A DNA stretch of 64,000 bases from Varroa destructor (taxonomy: Eukaryota; Arthropoda; Arachnida; Mesostigmata; Varroidae). Shown piece by piece: positions 40,001 through 52,265 of this stretch. The notes beneath the pieces are model-generated. The model made no database searches, was not told the origin of the DNA, and worked only from the letters and a program-made list of their open reading frames with translations. Position 1 is the stretch's first letter. Each line of letters begins with the position of its first letter. Location of the stretch: the NCBI RefSeq assembly GCF_002443255.2, contig NW_019211454.1:31726061-31790060 (forward strand), in the 5' to 3' direction. The position numbers and the translations under genes were made by a program.

Positions 40001-43000
40001 TAGTAATAGCTGATAATGCAAAAATATCTGTATTATCAACAGGGAACATCGGCAGAGACGGCTTAATTATTAGTCCATAGAATGCTTTTCCCAGTGGCAG
40101 AACTGATGCTAGGCAAGCATATGCAGTGTTTGGTAAAACACCTTTCAGTTCTTCTTGAGAGATTGCAGATGGGGATTGCAGGGATATCAGTTTCTGAAGC
40201 AAGAGACATTAATGGAGATGGATTTGATGATACAGTACTTGGAACCTGGCAAGCTGCTCCAAGTGGCAGAACTTTGACAGGGCAAGTATATGTGGTATCT
40301 GGTAAATCATTTGTTACTTTTCTTTTAGAGCTTCCATCGTTAAATGGTGGTAATTTATTTTAGTGGTATCGCAAATGGTAATAATACTCTGCAAATCAGT
40401 TGCTTTTGCAGGAGATATAATGATGGATTTGGCGATGTGGTAATTGAAGCTCCGAAGTCCAGACCGGGGGGGGGGGGGGTTCGGTCGGGCAAGCATATGT
40501 GGCATTTAGCAGGCCTTTTTTTACTTCCTTTTTTGAACTTTCTTCTTTAAATGGTAACAATAGTTTTAGAGGCCTGCGTTAATAAATAGGGCAATGTACG
40601 TGTTATTTTTGCTAAGATTGTTGCTTCAATCCTAAAAGTCCTTTATAGCAGTTCATTATCTAGAAGATCATGCTTTGACTGTCAGACTAACATACGAAAT
40701 TGAATTGCTGTTACCTGCTTCAGGAGGCCCTTGTCAGTTCTTACTAATTGAAGGTATTAACCAATATAGACAGGTATTCCCCACGGTTGATAATGCTGCG
40801 TATAAAGCTTTTCATAAAGTTGCAAAGATGCTTTTCAAATTCAGATTCTCCAGAATGGCCAGCTATAAAAGAATTAGCATTAACAGGCGATCCGAAGGCA
40901 TTTCAGCTTTTATTAGTTCGACATGTGGAGCTTTTTATTGTTGCCTTAGCTAATGGCCAAGAAAGATTTTCTAAACTGTTTGCATTCTTGCCATCATCAG
41001 ATCTGATAGTATCTTGATCTTTCAGTGGCATTATTATTGCATTGCCCTTTAAATATTTGCTTACCCATCCAGGTAAATACTTAGAACCTATGATGAATGA
41101 ATATTTGATTCTTCTAAAGGTCTGAGCCTGACGCATGTTATTTGTAATCCGAATACATTAGTTAATTTTGGATCTTCTTCGATAGTTTTTCTACAGCATA
41201 ACAATATGAAGTCAGTCTGCTTTCTGCCAGAGCGAAATAAACTTTATGCTTTGCCAGTTAGAGTTATCTCAGAGGGTCGTGTTATTCTGCAACTGCTTGT
41301 TAACTTACGAAGCTTGCAAATGGTACTTAAAGGAACGAATAAATTTACAGACCTATGTACGACACCTTCTGCTAGCGGTCAGTTTGCGTTAATTGCTTGT
41401 TTACTATGCCACTCTATGCCACGCCATGGGAAATGTTACTATTCCTTTTCATAATAATTTAAACTTGTAAATAACAGACACAGAAAACTTTGCAAGAGGA
41501 TCGAATGCTGGTATAGTTCAAGCCTCTCAGTGGCAGTAGATTAGCGATGTATAATTCTGAGGACCCTTGAATATGAATTATAAGATATTATGTCTACTTG
41601 TCAGTTTTCGTATTATGTTATTCGAATCATTAGCTAGGACTTATTGCAAAAAACCACTGTCAAACAGACTCAGGCGGTTGCTATGAGGACTACAAACAAA
41701 GTTGTGTATTTGCCTATCTATATTAACTCCCGACCGTACTAATTAAGGTTTGGATCGGATTCTACGCCTGTATAAAAATTGATAGGACTAAAGATGATAA
41801 GAACTGTTTGACCTGGTCATTAATGTAACCAGCTTCTTTGCTGGGCGCCCCCTATGTTTTATGTGTGTGTCGAGCTCTCAGCATTTTACATTCATAGAGA
41901 GAATTCAAGAGATCCTTTTAAATTGCTAGAGAGAAATAACCTTCACTAGAAATACGTAAGTGTCGGAAAAACTTGAAATTTCGGTGGACAAATGAATCCG
42001 TTGACACATTTAATAGCGCCGAGAAATTTGGCTTGTTTTATTCAAATAATAGCATTTTGAAAATAGAGTTAAGCATGTACATTGGCTTGAAGGGCTTTAG
42101 GGATATGTTATAACACATTCCCAATTTTTAAGACCACTGTAAAACTACATTCAAAGCGTACAACTGAAATCAATAAGGCATCTGATAAAAATGAATCTGC
42201 TTTCACGGCTACATATATCATACTTGACATATTTGTTTTTGTCGGTCGAATGCGGATGTGATGACTTAGTAAAAAGTCTTATTTAGGTCATAGCATCTAT
42301 TGTATTACCTACCAAACAAGATTATATTTTTGGAGCTGACTCTAGATAAAAAAGCAAATTAAACACGATTGGCTATATTGGCGTGGATAGCATTTTACCT
42401 TGACATTTATTGTGTGGCCTTCTTTCTTATCAGCCGTAACGTGAGTGCGTGCCAAATACGTTACCTATGCCTTTACGATTGCTCGGACAGATCAATTTAT
42501 ACCCCAATACGTAGAGTGTCCCAAAGTCGTAAAATCGTTGCGGCACTGTTTATACAATGCATTTCTACTTGGCCTGAGCCGCCGCTACCGCCGACGCCAG
42601 ACACAACATGAAGTCCTTCGTAGCCATTAGGATTAGCAGGCCGATTATTTTCGTAAGTCGCTGTTTTGTCCTGCGTACGACTACAACATTTGGCTCGGTT
42701 AAGCTTGTGTACGTGCCTGTGAAGCAGTGGCCACACCCTGCTGGGAGTAAATCTATTTACTAATGTATCAATATTAACATAGGGAGATATACTGTCTACG
42801 GTACGCAAATCACATGCGTACGTTACATTATCGTAATGCATTATTATTTCAATTGAAGAAGAAATCCCTGCACACAGTGCAACAAGCTGTATACATGAAT
42901 TGCTTATCTTTATAAACCTTAACTTCCATTCTGCGTGAAAGATTCACCTAGAAGTTTGTGCTACGTGTAATCACTTCGTTTGACATGAGAAAAAAAGTGA

Positions 43001-46000
43001 CCCTGCCAGCAGAAGCCAGAAACATGTCTAAAGGCCGTATATTAAATGTTGTAGACGGAAAAACTAGAAAACAACAGGTGTCGTTTATCTCGTAAGTGTT
43101 GAACATTTGATTGGCTTTTGTTGTCAATACTACCCTTATCGTATCGGACAGAGTAACTATGCATAGCAAGAGGTGACTTTTTGCGAGAGAATGAAAATAA
43201 TGGCAAGAAGCCCATATACTGTATGCAAACGAGCGGTTGCACTACCAATACTGGTTTGCCTAGCCTATTCCTCCTACTACTTCTTCGTTTAAAGTTTATA
43301 AACTGTAACGTAGTTGTTACCTCATTTGGCGAAAATACTTGTGGAAGTTATTTGAAGTTTCGACGAAAGCGATTTATTTGCTTAGCTACAGCCGGTTGTC
43401 AATTAAGTATTAGAGTGAGCTGAGATAATAAATAAGCCAATCTAAAAAATCTTTTTTGGTTCTTCCTTAATGTTTAGGCGAGAGCTCTTCGATTCTAGCA
43501 AATGTGCACGTCTCATCTGCACAACTCCGTCTGGACGCACGGGTATTAGTGTTTGTCGAGACGCCTTATTCTAAACTCGGACGGCTTATCACCGAAACCC
43601 TCGAAGCAGCTAGAATTAGGTGAGTGGCGCTTTTGCTTGCAGGCAGCTGTGTTGTGCAAAAAAACGTTCTATTCCTGGTAATCGTCTGTGGCGGGCTAGG
43701 GCTATTTTTCGTTGCTTGTCGGAAAAAAATGTGTCGTAATTGGAAACGCTGAAAAACCGCTCCAACCACCAAATGTTCTAGTCAACAGAAAAAACCTAGT
43801 CCTGTAAATTGGATTATGATTGAATAACATATTTAGGCGCAACTATGTTCGCATAATTGATTGTTACTATTACAGATATCGTAGCGAAGTGTCAACTCGA
43901 ACTTTGCCAACGCTCACTAATCTCGATCGGGGTGAGTCTCTTGATAATGTTATCATTTAGACGTTGATTTTCGTACAATCATATTTCGTACGTGCTACAT
44001 TGTTGCGAAGAAAAAAAAAAACTTAAAATACCACTTACATTCGCATTTGTTTCGGCAACTTCTAATAGGTCGCTTTGCTGTAATTGTCTTTGAAAACATC
44101 GACCGATATTTGGTTCTGCATAAATGGAATCGGGAGCTCTTGGACAAATATGCACGGGAGTATTCCGTTGGCATTATCGGGTATGGACCACTGTTTATTA
44201 ATAGTCGTAGCATGATTTAAGCCTAGTTTAGCCCGTTGTTATTTTATTTGGCATTAAATATCTTTCGGGACTGTTACGTTTGTCTATTGTTTTTGTCTGT
44301 TCTTGATAGTTTTATCTTTTTGATTTGTTATAATGATTAAGTTCCGAGGCGAGTTGCTGCAAGCCTACCTTAGCACGGTAAAGTTATTTTATAATCATTC
44401 CTGGCAGATTTGTCCGCCCATCCGGAGATCCTCGACCGCGAGCAATACCATCACTTAATCTTGTGGCTTATGCCAACGTGAGTGTGGCGTCTCGGCCTTC
44501 GTTAAATCCGCTTTCGCCAGTTCTCCGAATGTGTCGTGCTGGTGAACACGAAGGTGATTTCCCTGGCGAGTGGACGCTCTTCACTTCAAATCATTCGACG
44601 TTCACGCCCGTTATGCAGGTTGGTGTCATTGCGTATTAGAAGTCGTTCACATCTACTATAGTTCTGTATTTTCGCTCAGTTAATACTGTACAGACCAGTT
44701 GTTCACTCGTCCCTTATCACTGTTCGGTTCAACTGGCGATATAGCTGGCACAAATGTAAGGCAGTCTTATTATAACTGATAGCTTATATAGTTATAATAA
44801 TATTAGTATGTTTCCTTCGGTGTCGTAGTTTTAGTGCATTCTATCGCTTCTTAATGCAACTGCAAAGACGTCTTTGTCATATTCTTGTTTTGATGGTTCT
44901 CGATTGTCGATTCGGGTTCACTTGCTTGGTAAGTGTTGGATAAGCATCTGTTGGTCTGGTGACACGTTGTGCGGATCGCTTACTATTTAGGTTCGTTCTC
45001 CAACGCACACGCAACCAATGAGCGCAATCGTCCAGGACGAAGGTCTCCACGACGGCGTACGGCGCGTGATTTTCGGTACTGGATTCAATGCGTTCTGGCT
45101 TGTCAAATTAATTTTCCTCGACAGCATTTCCTATTTGTCACATGGTATGTACTATCGCCGATAAACAAATTTGCGACCAGGTGCCTGCGCACGAGCATAA
45201 GCGTACATAAAGAACGTTGTATACTTTGTAACTATTTTTTTCTAATTAGCAAACGTTTCTCTTGCGTGAGCCACTACTTAGAATCAGGCGCTAGTTATTT
45301 TTACTGTCCACTCCTGATCACCTTCAGGCAAGCTGTCGCCGCCATTGGAACGACATTTGCTGATCGATATTGATGATATATTCGTATCGGAACGAGGAAC
45401 CCGAATGCAAATATCCGATGTAGAACAACTGCGAGCTGCTCAAGCGAGAATTCGCCAAATGGTGCCCGGATTTCGCTTTAATCTGGGATTTTCAGGAAGG
45501 CACTTTCATCGTGGGTATCCCGCCGAAAACAGGGGCGAAGACCTGTTGCTTTGTAAGTTCCAACCTTTTCCTTAGCAAAAACCTTTTCATATAAACGTTT
45601 CAAGTAACATAATATTATAATGAATCGGTCGCTTTCGTTGTTATTATATGCACAGAGATTCGAGATGGATCGTGTAACAGGAAGGTCTCAGTTTATGTTT
45701 GGAGCGAATCAAGTTATTAAGATTTGCAAAAAAGATCTGTCACCGTGTAATAGAATTAAGGCTAGATCGCATTTTGACATTATTCTTTTGTTCCGAGAAT
45801 ATTAGATTAGGTCTTAGGACTTTTCTTCTGGTAGTGAGTCAGGCATTTGCTCATACTTGTCCTAATGATCTAAATGTCGACTTCATTGCAGCTTACGCCA
45901 ACGAGTTCTGGTGGTTTTGCCATATGTTCGGACACACGCAAGCACATCTGTTTGAGAACGAGACAGTGCTTGAGAATGAGATGCGACTCAATCGTGAGTT

Positions 46001-49000
46001 TGCCCTTCAGCATGGGCTGGGTGCTGATCAGCACTATTCTGTGGCTCCACACCATTCTGGCGTGTATCCAGTACATGAGCCGCTATACGATGCCTGGAAG
46101 AGGGTTTGGGACGTGAGGTAATTAAGATATTTCTATAAATGTAAATTCTACAACTAAATTAGGAAAGAAACAACTTAATTTACACGAAGGGATCCATAAA
46201 TGGTGATATGAATGGCTTTTAGGTTTACATGAGAGGAGTATTATGTATATCTATATGGGACGTAAGAAATTTAAGAGGAGACTACGCTTATAAATTTACC
46301 TGCTTACTCGCCGCGCACAAATCTTCCTGGTACATTTTATTCTTACAATGTCTGTAGAGATAATTTTATTTGGTATTATACAAAAATATTTGGTAACGTT
46401 GAAGACCGAATATTCAAACGCAGATTTTTCTGTACGCCATTTTTATCACTGAAAATGACAGCACATAAGTTTTTGTCAAGTAGGGGATTTACACCAGCAA
46501 ATGCACACATCTAGCTATTTTCTGACAACCCACCGAAGGTTGCGTGAACCTAACCGCACGAGGATTGCAGTATCACAAAGCTAGTTTGGGTTGAAATCTT
46601 GTACTACGTGTACATTCGGTAAATGATTCTGTGGTCATCTACGTGCTGAAAAGTCTGATGCGATAATTTACAGAAAAATACATTTGCAAGTAATCAGTGT
46701 CTTTAAGACGTTTCCCATCAGGTCGAATGTTACTGTATAACGAGAGTTATAAACTCAATCAAGATCCACTGCTAGCTTGAAGAACTCGAGTAGGGACGGA
46801 AGAAGGTTGACTAGACTTATTTTTACTTTTACACGAAGTAATCCACCAATTAGCAAACGACCCTATTTTGCCGCTGTGGGTACGTAGATTTTGCACTTCG
46901 TAAAACAGCAGATGCAATTAACCTTATGAAAAAGACACTGTTTTGGGTAAAATAAGTGTCACCGAAAGTTAACAAACGTGACGCAGTCTTAAATAAGTTC
47001 TAGCAATTGGTAAATAATAGATCCATTCTTGCAGTATCGAGGAGATGAGTATCGTTTTCAGGAATATGGAAAAGCGTAAGGCTAAACACGTTTCGATTTG
47101 AAATCTGTCATTGGGGCACGCGTGCGACTTGAGATACGATTTCAGGCATTATCTAGCTGAACTCTCGTGATTAGTCTACCGAATGAACGGGATCGTCTGC
47201 AGTACTTTACTTTCATTTAGTTGTCCTGTTCTAACGGAAACGACATTCAAACTGTAAAGAACTTTAGATCGACAATATTTATTAACGCAAGTTCATACGT
47301 ATATCGTGTGACATTATATATAAACTTATGAACAATCTTCAACAGTATTGATGATAAGTTCAGGAAATGAGCCGTGTGCTTTATGTGAGTCTGCCTCTTT
47401 TGTTGAGTACGAATTGCAGGATTAAACAAAAACGTATCATTCTCTTTATTTTTTACTTATCTCTTTGATTTGCAGAGTGACTTCGACAGAAGAGTACCCC
47501 CATTTGCGACCGGCACGATTTCGTCGTGGCTTTATTCATCGTGGCATAATGGTGTTGCCGAGGCAAACGTGCGGGCTTTACACGCATACTAACTTTTACG
47601 CGCGGTATCCTGGTGGATCCGATAAACTCGAAGCATCGATTCACGGTGGGGAATTATTTTATCAGTTGGTGCTTAATACCATCAACGTATTTATGACCCA
47701 CTTTTCCAACTACGCGAACGACAGACTCGCTTTGTATACCTTCGAAACAGCAATACGCTTTGTCAAATGTTGGACAAATATTCATTTCTCGACGATACCA
47801 CCATTACAGGTTAGTAACGATAGTTATATCAATATCCCACTGTTCGCATTCTAGTAGACTTCATTCGTGCGAGCATGATGATACGCACAATTTTCAGTTA
47901 CGTGTTGTTGTGATGATTATAAAACGGTAACGGTGAAAAGTTGAAGTGTTATGAAACACTTATGTACATGTAGAACAAAAAAGTCTATCGAATAAAGCCA
48001 AAGTTTACTCTGAGCGCGTTGCACGTAGTTTTCCCATAACTTATAATCATACTATTATTCAACCTACGCTCTGTTTTTCCTCGATTCATAGCTGGGCGAA
48101 AAATATTTCACCATGTATCCGGACGAGACTACCCCGTTGTGGGGGAACCCGTGCGATGATCCGAGACATCGTTTGATTTGGAGTCGCAACAAAAGCTGCG
48201 CTCAGCTGCCTCATCTATTAGTGATCGGTCCTCAGAAAACGGGCACAACAGCTCTTTATTCGTTCCTCAAAGAGCATCCGGCCATTGAGTCGAACGAGAA
48301 TTCAGCACAACATTTCGAGGAGGTGCAGTTTTTTAACAACGATAAAAACTACCTCAAAGGCATCGATTGGTACCGTTCATTTTTTTCTATAAGCAATGAC
48401 TCGCAGCTTCTTCTATTTGAAAAAAGCGCCACCTATTTTGATAGCGAAGCAGCACCGAAACGGGTACACGCCTTACTGCCCAAAGCAAAACTAGTTGCTA
48501 TACTTACCAATCCAGCAAAGAGGGCCTACTCATGGTATCAGGTGAGAAACGCAGTTCCTTGACCATCTGCTTATATGTCTATGCAAGGTTAGTTGCATAT
48601 GTTTTAGACGTAAGCGTCGCTTCAGTCTTAGTGGAGATAATACTTTCGTCGACAGGGAGAACACATACATACCTAAAGAGCTTAGTAACGTCACAATTAT
48701 TGAGTATCTCAGCTTCGTTGAATTGTTGTTGACAGCATCAGCGAGCGCATGGGGATCCGGCAGCTGTCGATCATTCGTTTCTCGAAGTTATTAGCGCCAA
48801 CGACACCTCACCAAAGGCTCTAAGGTGAGCGTACGAGTAGATGAATATATGTGTAATTTTGCACACTTTTGCTTCGTGTTGTACAGACAAAGCTTTCCGT
48901 GAATACTAACTAAAACGTTCAACGGTACATGTAGGGATTTACAGAATCGGTGTCTCCAACCAGGCCTATATGCAGTTCACCTTCAACGGTGGCTAAACTT

Positions 49001-49804
49001 TTTCCCTAATAGCCAGGTAAGCGAATGTGCTTATTACATACGCACAACACATTTACGCCGTAGCCGTTACGTATTATAAGAATAGCAGTAAGCTGCTATG
49101 TTTGTGCAACGTTTCAGTTTAGGAAAACACTCAAGCAAGCAGCACAGTAGTGTGTCACAGACAATTGTGACGTTTTTTTTAAATTTTCAAATTAATCCTG
49201 TTCTATAACAATATAAACATTCGTGGTTTGTAGCTCTTCATAATTGACGGAGAGGAACTCCGCCATAAACCAGTGGAGGTTATGAATAAATTGGAGCACT
49301 TCCTACAGGTGAGTAAATTTTGCTGAAGACAACCTGGCGGATAGCCATCCCATAATGCCTCCTTGTTTGTATCACAAATGATGAATAGTGTAAACCGCAT
49401 TAGTTAATAAATGTGATAAAAGCGTTAACGAACGTGGCCTTTGCTTTTCGTAATTTTGCTTTGTACGATTTAGCCAGACGACTAAATAGCCAATGTTTTG
49501 TATTTATTTGCATGTTTTCTTCTCCCCCTGTTTTGCCCTCGTATCAATGCAGGTGACACCTTATGTGGATTATCAGTACCACCTCGAGTTTGATCCTCGC
49601 AAGGGTTTTTTTTGTCCAAAAGTAAACGGACGACGACGCTGCCTTGGAGCAAGCAAGGGTCGCCGCTACCCCGACATGTGTACCCAGTGTGCTGCAGCCC
49701 TGAAGGAATTCTACCTCCATTATAATGTCCAACTATCAAAACTGCTCGGGCAATTGAAAATCGTTGCTCCCAACTGGCTACGAGAGGAACTGACGAAAGG
49801 ATAG
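34064..49804 (+). CDS. NDST: Bifunctional heparan sulfate N-deacetylase/N-sulfotransferase
   Basis: Golgi type II membrane enzyme that de-acetylates GlcNAc in heparan sulfate and N-sulfates it using PAPS. Fourteen exons: 34064-34190, 43478-43619, 43876-43931, 44069-44180, 44408-44618, 44991-45144, 45328-45552, 45892-46117, 47476-47809, 48092-48541, 48736-48824, 48935-49016, 49234-49308, 49553-49804. They total 2535 nt and 844 residues, with all phases matching; vertebrate NDSTs have about 880. Exon 1 encodes a short cytosolic tail with YHVSP and a signal anchor (about 15-35). The deacetylase half has [24 protein letters not shown] (281-287) with GTRM, and [10 protein letters not shown]. The sulfotransferase half has the PAPS-binding loop [11 protein letters not shown] with catalytic Lys578, [11 protein letters not shown] (3'-phosphate site) and the [11 protein letters not shown] end region. 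Exon 1's donor (GAGT|GTGTAG) is weak but phase-compatible. Intron 1 is 9.3 kb and contains prokaryote-like pseudogenes; intron 8 (1.36 kb) shows nothing. Drosophila sulfateless is the related gene. Confidence 0.95.
36420..36457. repeat. Perfect 19-bp tandem duplication
   Basis: AAACAACCGTTGATTTCTG occurs twice head-to-tail in NDST intron 1, about 1.9 kb upstream of the transposase remnant. It may be replication slippage. No element is visible between the copies. Confidence 0.85.
38300..38760 (+). pseudogene. Decayed IS982-type transposase fragment, prokaryotic origin
   Basis: In NDST intron 1, plus strand. The order of motifs follows the C-terminal half of IS982-family transposases. First comes QGEIMSF.L.PG, where the first conserved carboxylate region ends. 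Then comes [16 protein letters not shown], matching the usual G.LFGD.GYIS.L. Then [14 protein letters not shown] (the conserved K..KNMK block) and LLLAGRE. Finally there is a weak C-terminal match ending [11 protein letters not shown], which corresponds to the usual IAY...PKKP. An in-frame TGA interrupts the segment near 38397. The expected IE and QIEHSRHRS-like block is unrecognisable, and the N-terminal half is missing. The longest open part is 38435-38752. It is a dead remnant. Terminal inverted repeats are not identifiable. Confidence 0.7.
38975..39000. repeat. Perfect 11-bp inverted repeat with 4-nt loop
   Basis: CATATCAAAAC, AAAA, then GTTTTGATATG. It lies between the transposase remnant and the FG-GAP remnant. 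It resembles the hairpin of a bacterial terminator but lacks a T tract of its own. Calling it a terminator is inference from the bacterial-looking setting. Confidence 0.6.
39073..39279 (-). pseudogene. Possible short prokaryotic remnant, Tyr-rich
   Basis: A minus-strand open frame of 68 codons encodes a Tyr/Asp-rich stretch ([19 protein letters not shown]) followed by [10 protein letters not shown]. This is reminiscent of the Tyr-rich tails of small bacterial envelope proteins. It sits between the two clearer bacterial-type remnants. There is no definite family match and no signal peptide or start. It could be chance. Confidence 0.25.
39570..40560 (+). pseudogene. Degenerate FG-GAP (integrin-alpha-like) repeat protein, prokaryotic origin
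   Basis: At least four, probably five, successive repeats of about 60 residues can be read in shifting plus-strand frames. Repeat 1 (about 39570-39780): [20 protein letters not shown], then ADPNS, a TGA at 39694, and [12 protein letters not shown]. Repeat 2 (about 39810-39990): [37 protein letters not shown]. Repeat 3 (about 40035-40155): [12 protein letters not shown], a stop, [15 protein letters not shown]. Repeat 4 (about 40185-40355): [31 protein letters not shown]. Repeat 5 (about 40360-40555): a broken [23 protein letters not shown]. Each has the Ca-binding-loop pattern DINGDG.DD followed by GQ.YVVFGKS, typical of bacterial surface proteins. Several stops and frameshifts, plus a 14-G run, show that it is not functional. 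I infer transfer from a bacterium, possibly an intracellular symbiont. Confidence 0.8.
40466..40479. repeat. Run of 14 G
   Basis: A homopolymer inside the fifth FG-GAP repeat, at a point where the reading frame is lost. It may reflect slippage, and its length may be inaccurate. Confidence 0.9.
40680..41545 (+). pseudogene. Decayed continuation of the prokaryote-like segment
   Basis: Overlapping short plus-strand frames follow the FG-GAP repeats without host-like features between them. Readable stretches include a piece around 40675-40835 with [33 protein letters not shown] near 40870, the frame 41206-41454 ([14 protein letters not shown]), and near 41430-41545 [11 protein letters not shown], a stop and [20 protein letters not shown]. 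They look like fragments of the C-terminal part of the same or a neighbouring bacterial protein. I recognise no family, and the frames are broken many times. Confidence 0.4.
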
Positions 49805-50947
49805 TCGATAAGAATGTCGAATAGTGAATTTTATACTGCATGGAGTTAGTTTTCTTGAAGAGAACTACAAAACTAGCGGCCACTATTTAATTACCACAAA
49901 TATGGATGTTCCCAATGACGATCTTCGACACTAATACTTACCACTGACACACTAAGTAGGTACAGGAAGATAACATGAATTACAGTAGAGTAACGCAAAA
50001 AATCTAAACGATCGACTCCTGATGGTTGTTGGGTTTATAACTAGCTATATACCGATTCGAACTTAAACAGTGCTTTTGGCCATGTGAAGTTTCGCCACAG
50101 TCACGTAGGGTTTTGGTATCTTCTTAAAGCTTGTTCGCCTTGAATATTTAATGAACAGCGACACTTAATTACCCAATATGTCCAAAAACGGCTTCATTAT
50201 TGAACGCCTAATAGCATATCCATAAGCGTATCTACGTTAGGTTCTTTCAATTGAACCACAGATATTTCTCAATATTCTGCCTAGTCCACACGTAATTACT
50301 TTCCAATCTTGATATCGGTTTATATGCCCTATAGTCGTGTCTATAAACACATACAAAATGTGATGCGGTATAGACCGAGACAAACGAAGTCAAGGATCCG
50401 CAGCCTTTACAAATGGCAATGAATGCTTGCAATGAGTAGAGGAACTCGTCGTATTTTTTTTTACGAGGCCACAAAAGCGTAGTTAGGGAAGAGCAGTTTA
50501 AAAAAAATTCGGTCTGGCATAGCGGAGAGAAGGTGATTTGAGTTCATGGGATTTATGTCACTGACCAGGCACGTCATAACTGCTGCATGGGTTGTGCAGC
50601 GTTGGATAGCAAATAACGAACGGTTCGAAATGGGGCAGACAAATCAGAAATAACCCTTACGACGAACTAATAACGACATCGTCACTGTTCACGCAAAACA
50701 ACAGCGTGGACTATGAAATGTACATCTCTGTTTGATAACGACCATGTTAGTATTTATAATTATATACATCTTAGTTATAGCGCGTTTTTGTGTAAATAGA
50801 TGTATATTGTATATATACAAATGAAGAATTATCAAAATACTGATAAGAATAATTATAATAGTGATATTAATACTCCGTTAGTACTTGCCATTACTATCAC
50901 CCACGTTGCTGAGCTGACAGTATTATCACTTGATAACAAACTCTCAT

Positions 50948-51047
50948 NNNNNNNNNNNNNNNNNNNNNNNNNNNNNNNNNNNNNNNNNNNNNNNNNNNNN
51001 NNNNNNNNNNNNNNNNNNNNNNNNNNNNNNNNNNNNNNNNNNNNNNN
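50948..51047. other. Assembly gap
   Basis: Exactly 100 N, the conventional length for a gap of unknown size, flanked on the right by TA repeats. Open frames that cross it are artefacts. Confidence 0.99.
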
Positions 51048-52234
51048 TATATATGCCGAAGAAGGATATGTGCTGTCGGCGTTGATTTTTGTTAATAGAC
51101 ATGCAGGATTGCTCAAAAAGTAATGGTGGTTTTTCTACCGACAAAGACGCAGCACTTACAAATTCTAACACAAAATTAATTTATTATGTATTCGTCGTCG
51201 TGTTTCACGCCTATCTTCTCTTATACCTCGACTAATTCTCCGTCTTGCAAGAAATTTTCGGGTTTAGTGATGACCTCGCACACCCACTTTTTGAAACATT
51301 TCATTGTTAAACATATTGCGATCGACTTTTTTTTGCCGGTGCTTAAGAAGGATGGCAGTCAGTTAACGCGAGACAGGAGAATATTTTGGTATCTAAAAAA
51401 ACACTTACATTCAAGCTCTTAGCTGCTCTAACAACTTATGTCGTGCGCGTATGGCATCAGCCTTTTGCGCTAGATAACTTCATGGACTCAATGTAATTGT
51501 GTCACACACTAATCATTGTCGACTGCTGTGCTTTCTTAGACGTTTCCCCTTGTATAAGAGGCTCTTAGCTTCACCAAAAGCAAATCCTAGTTTTTTTTTC
51601 CCGGATAGACGTCTAACTTGACTCTGACTTTAGGAGGTACTTCCCGGAGTAAGTTCCGGAGTTCCTCTACTCTGCATCAGCGTAAAGGCGCTATTTGTGC
51701 TTACTCATCGTAGTTCTTTGTCGAAGTCTGTCTTAATGGCTGCGTGTTGCTCTGTATAAAAGACATGTTGAGGGATAATAAAAGCCATATGCTTCTTGTT
51801 CGGTCTGCGGGGCACTCGGACTTATAATTTCTCTATTAAATCTCACGGATTTAAGAAGCTTAACGATAGTCGATTTTTGGCACCCCGTCCCCTTGTCCTT
51901 CATCATTTGTCACCCAAAGTTCTTATTAACCGCAAATGACCAATCAAGGTAAGACGTTTTTAAACTTAGCAAACAGTCCTCTGTGAACGTTGTGCACGGC
52001 ATAGATGTTATAGTATGCCTCCATAGGTTGTTGATTTCGGCAAAAAAAAAAGCGAAATAAAGTAGGTGTCGAAAATGCACTTTTATTATTTCAAACACGT
52101 AACTTTCTCATGTCTATACACATTACATGCTTACAGATGAAAAAGAACCGCTTTCAAATGATATCGCTCAAAAAGTGAGCAAGTAGTAGAGAGATACGTT
52201 TAAAAACAACCACCATCATTTTTCGACGAAACTT

Positions 52235-52260
<26 letters not shown>
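52235..52260. repeat. (TA)n microsatellite
   Basis: A pure TA run in gene-poor DNA. Confidence 0.95.

Positions 52261-52265
<5 letters not shown>

Noticed and set aside
50800..51171. Open frames running through the N gap
   Set aside because: They exist only because N codons are read as unknown residues.
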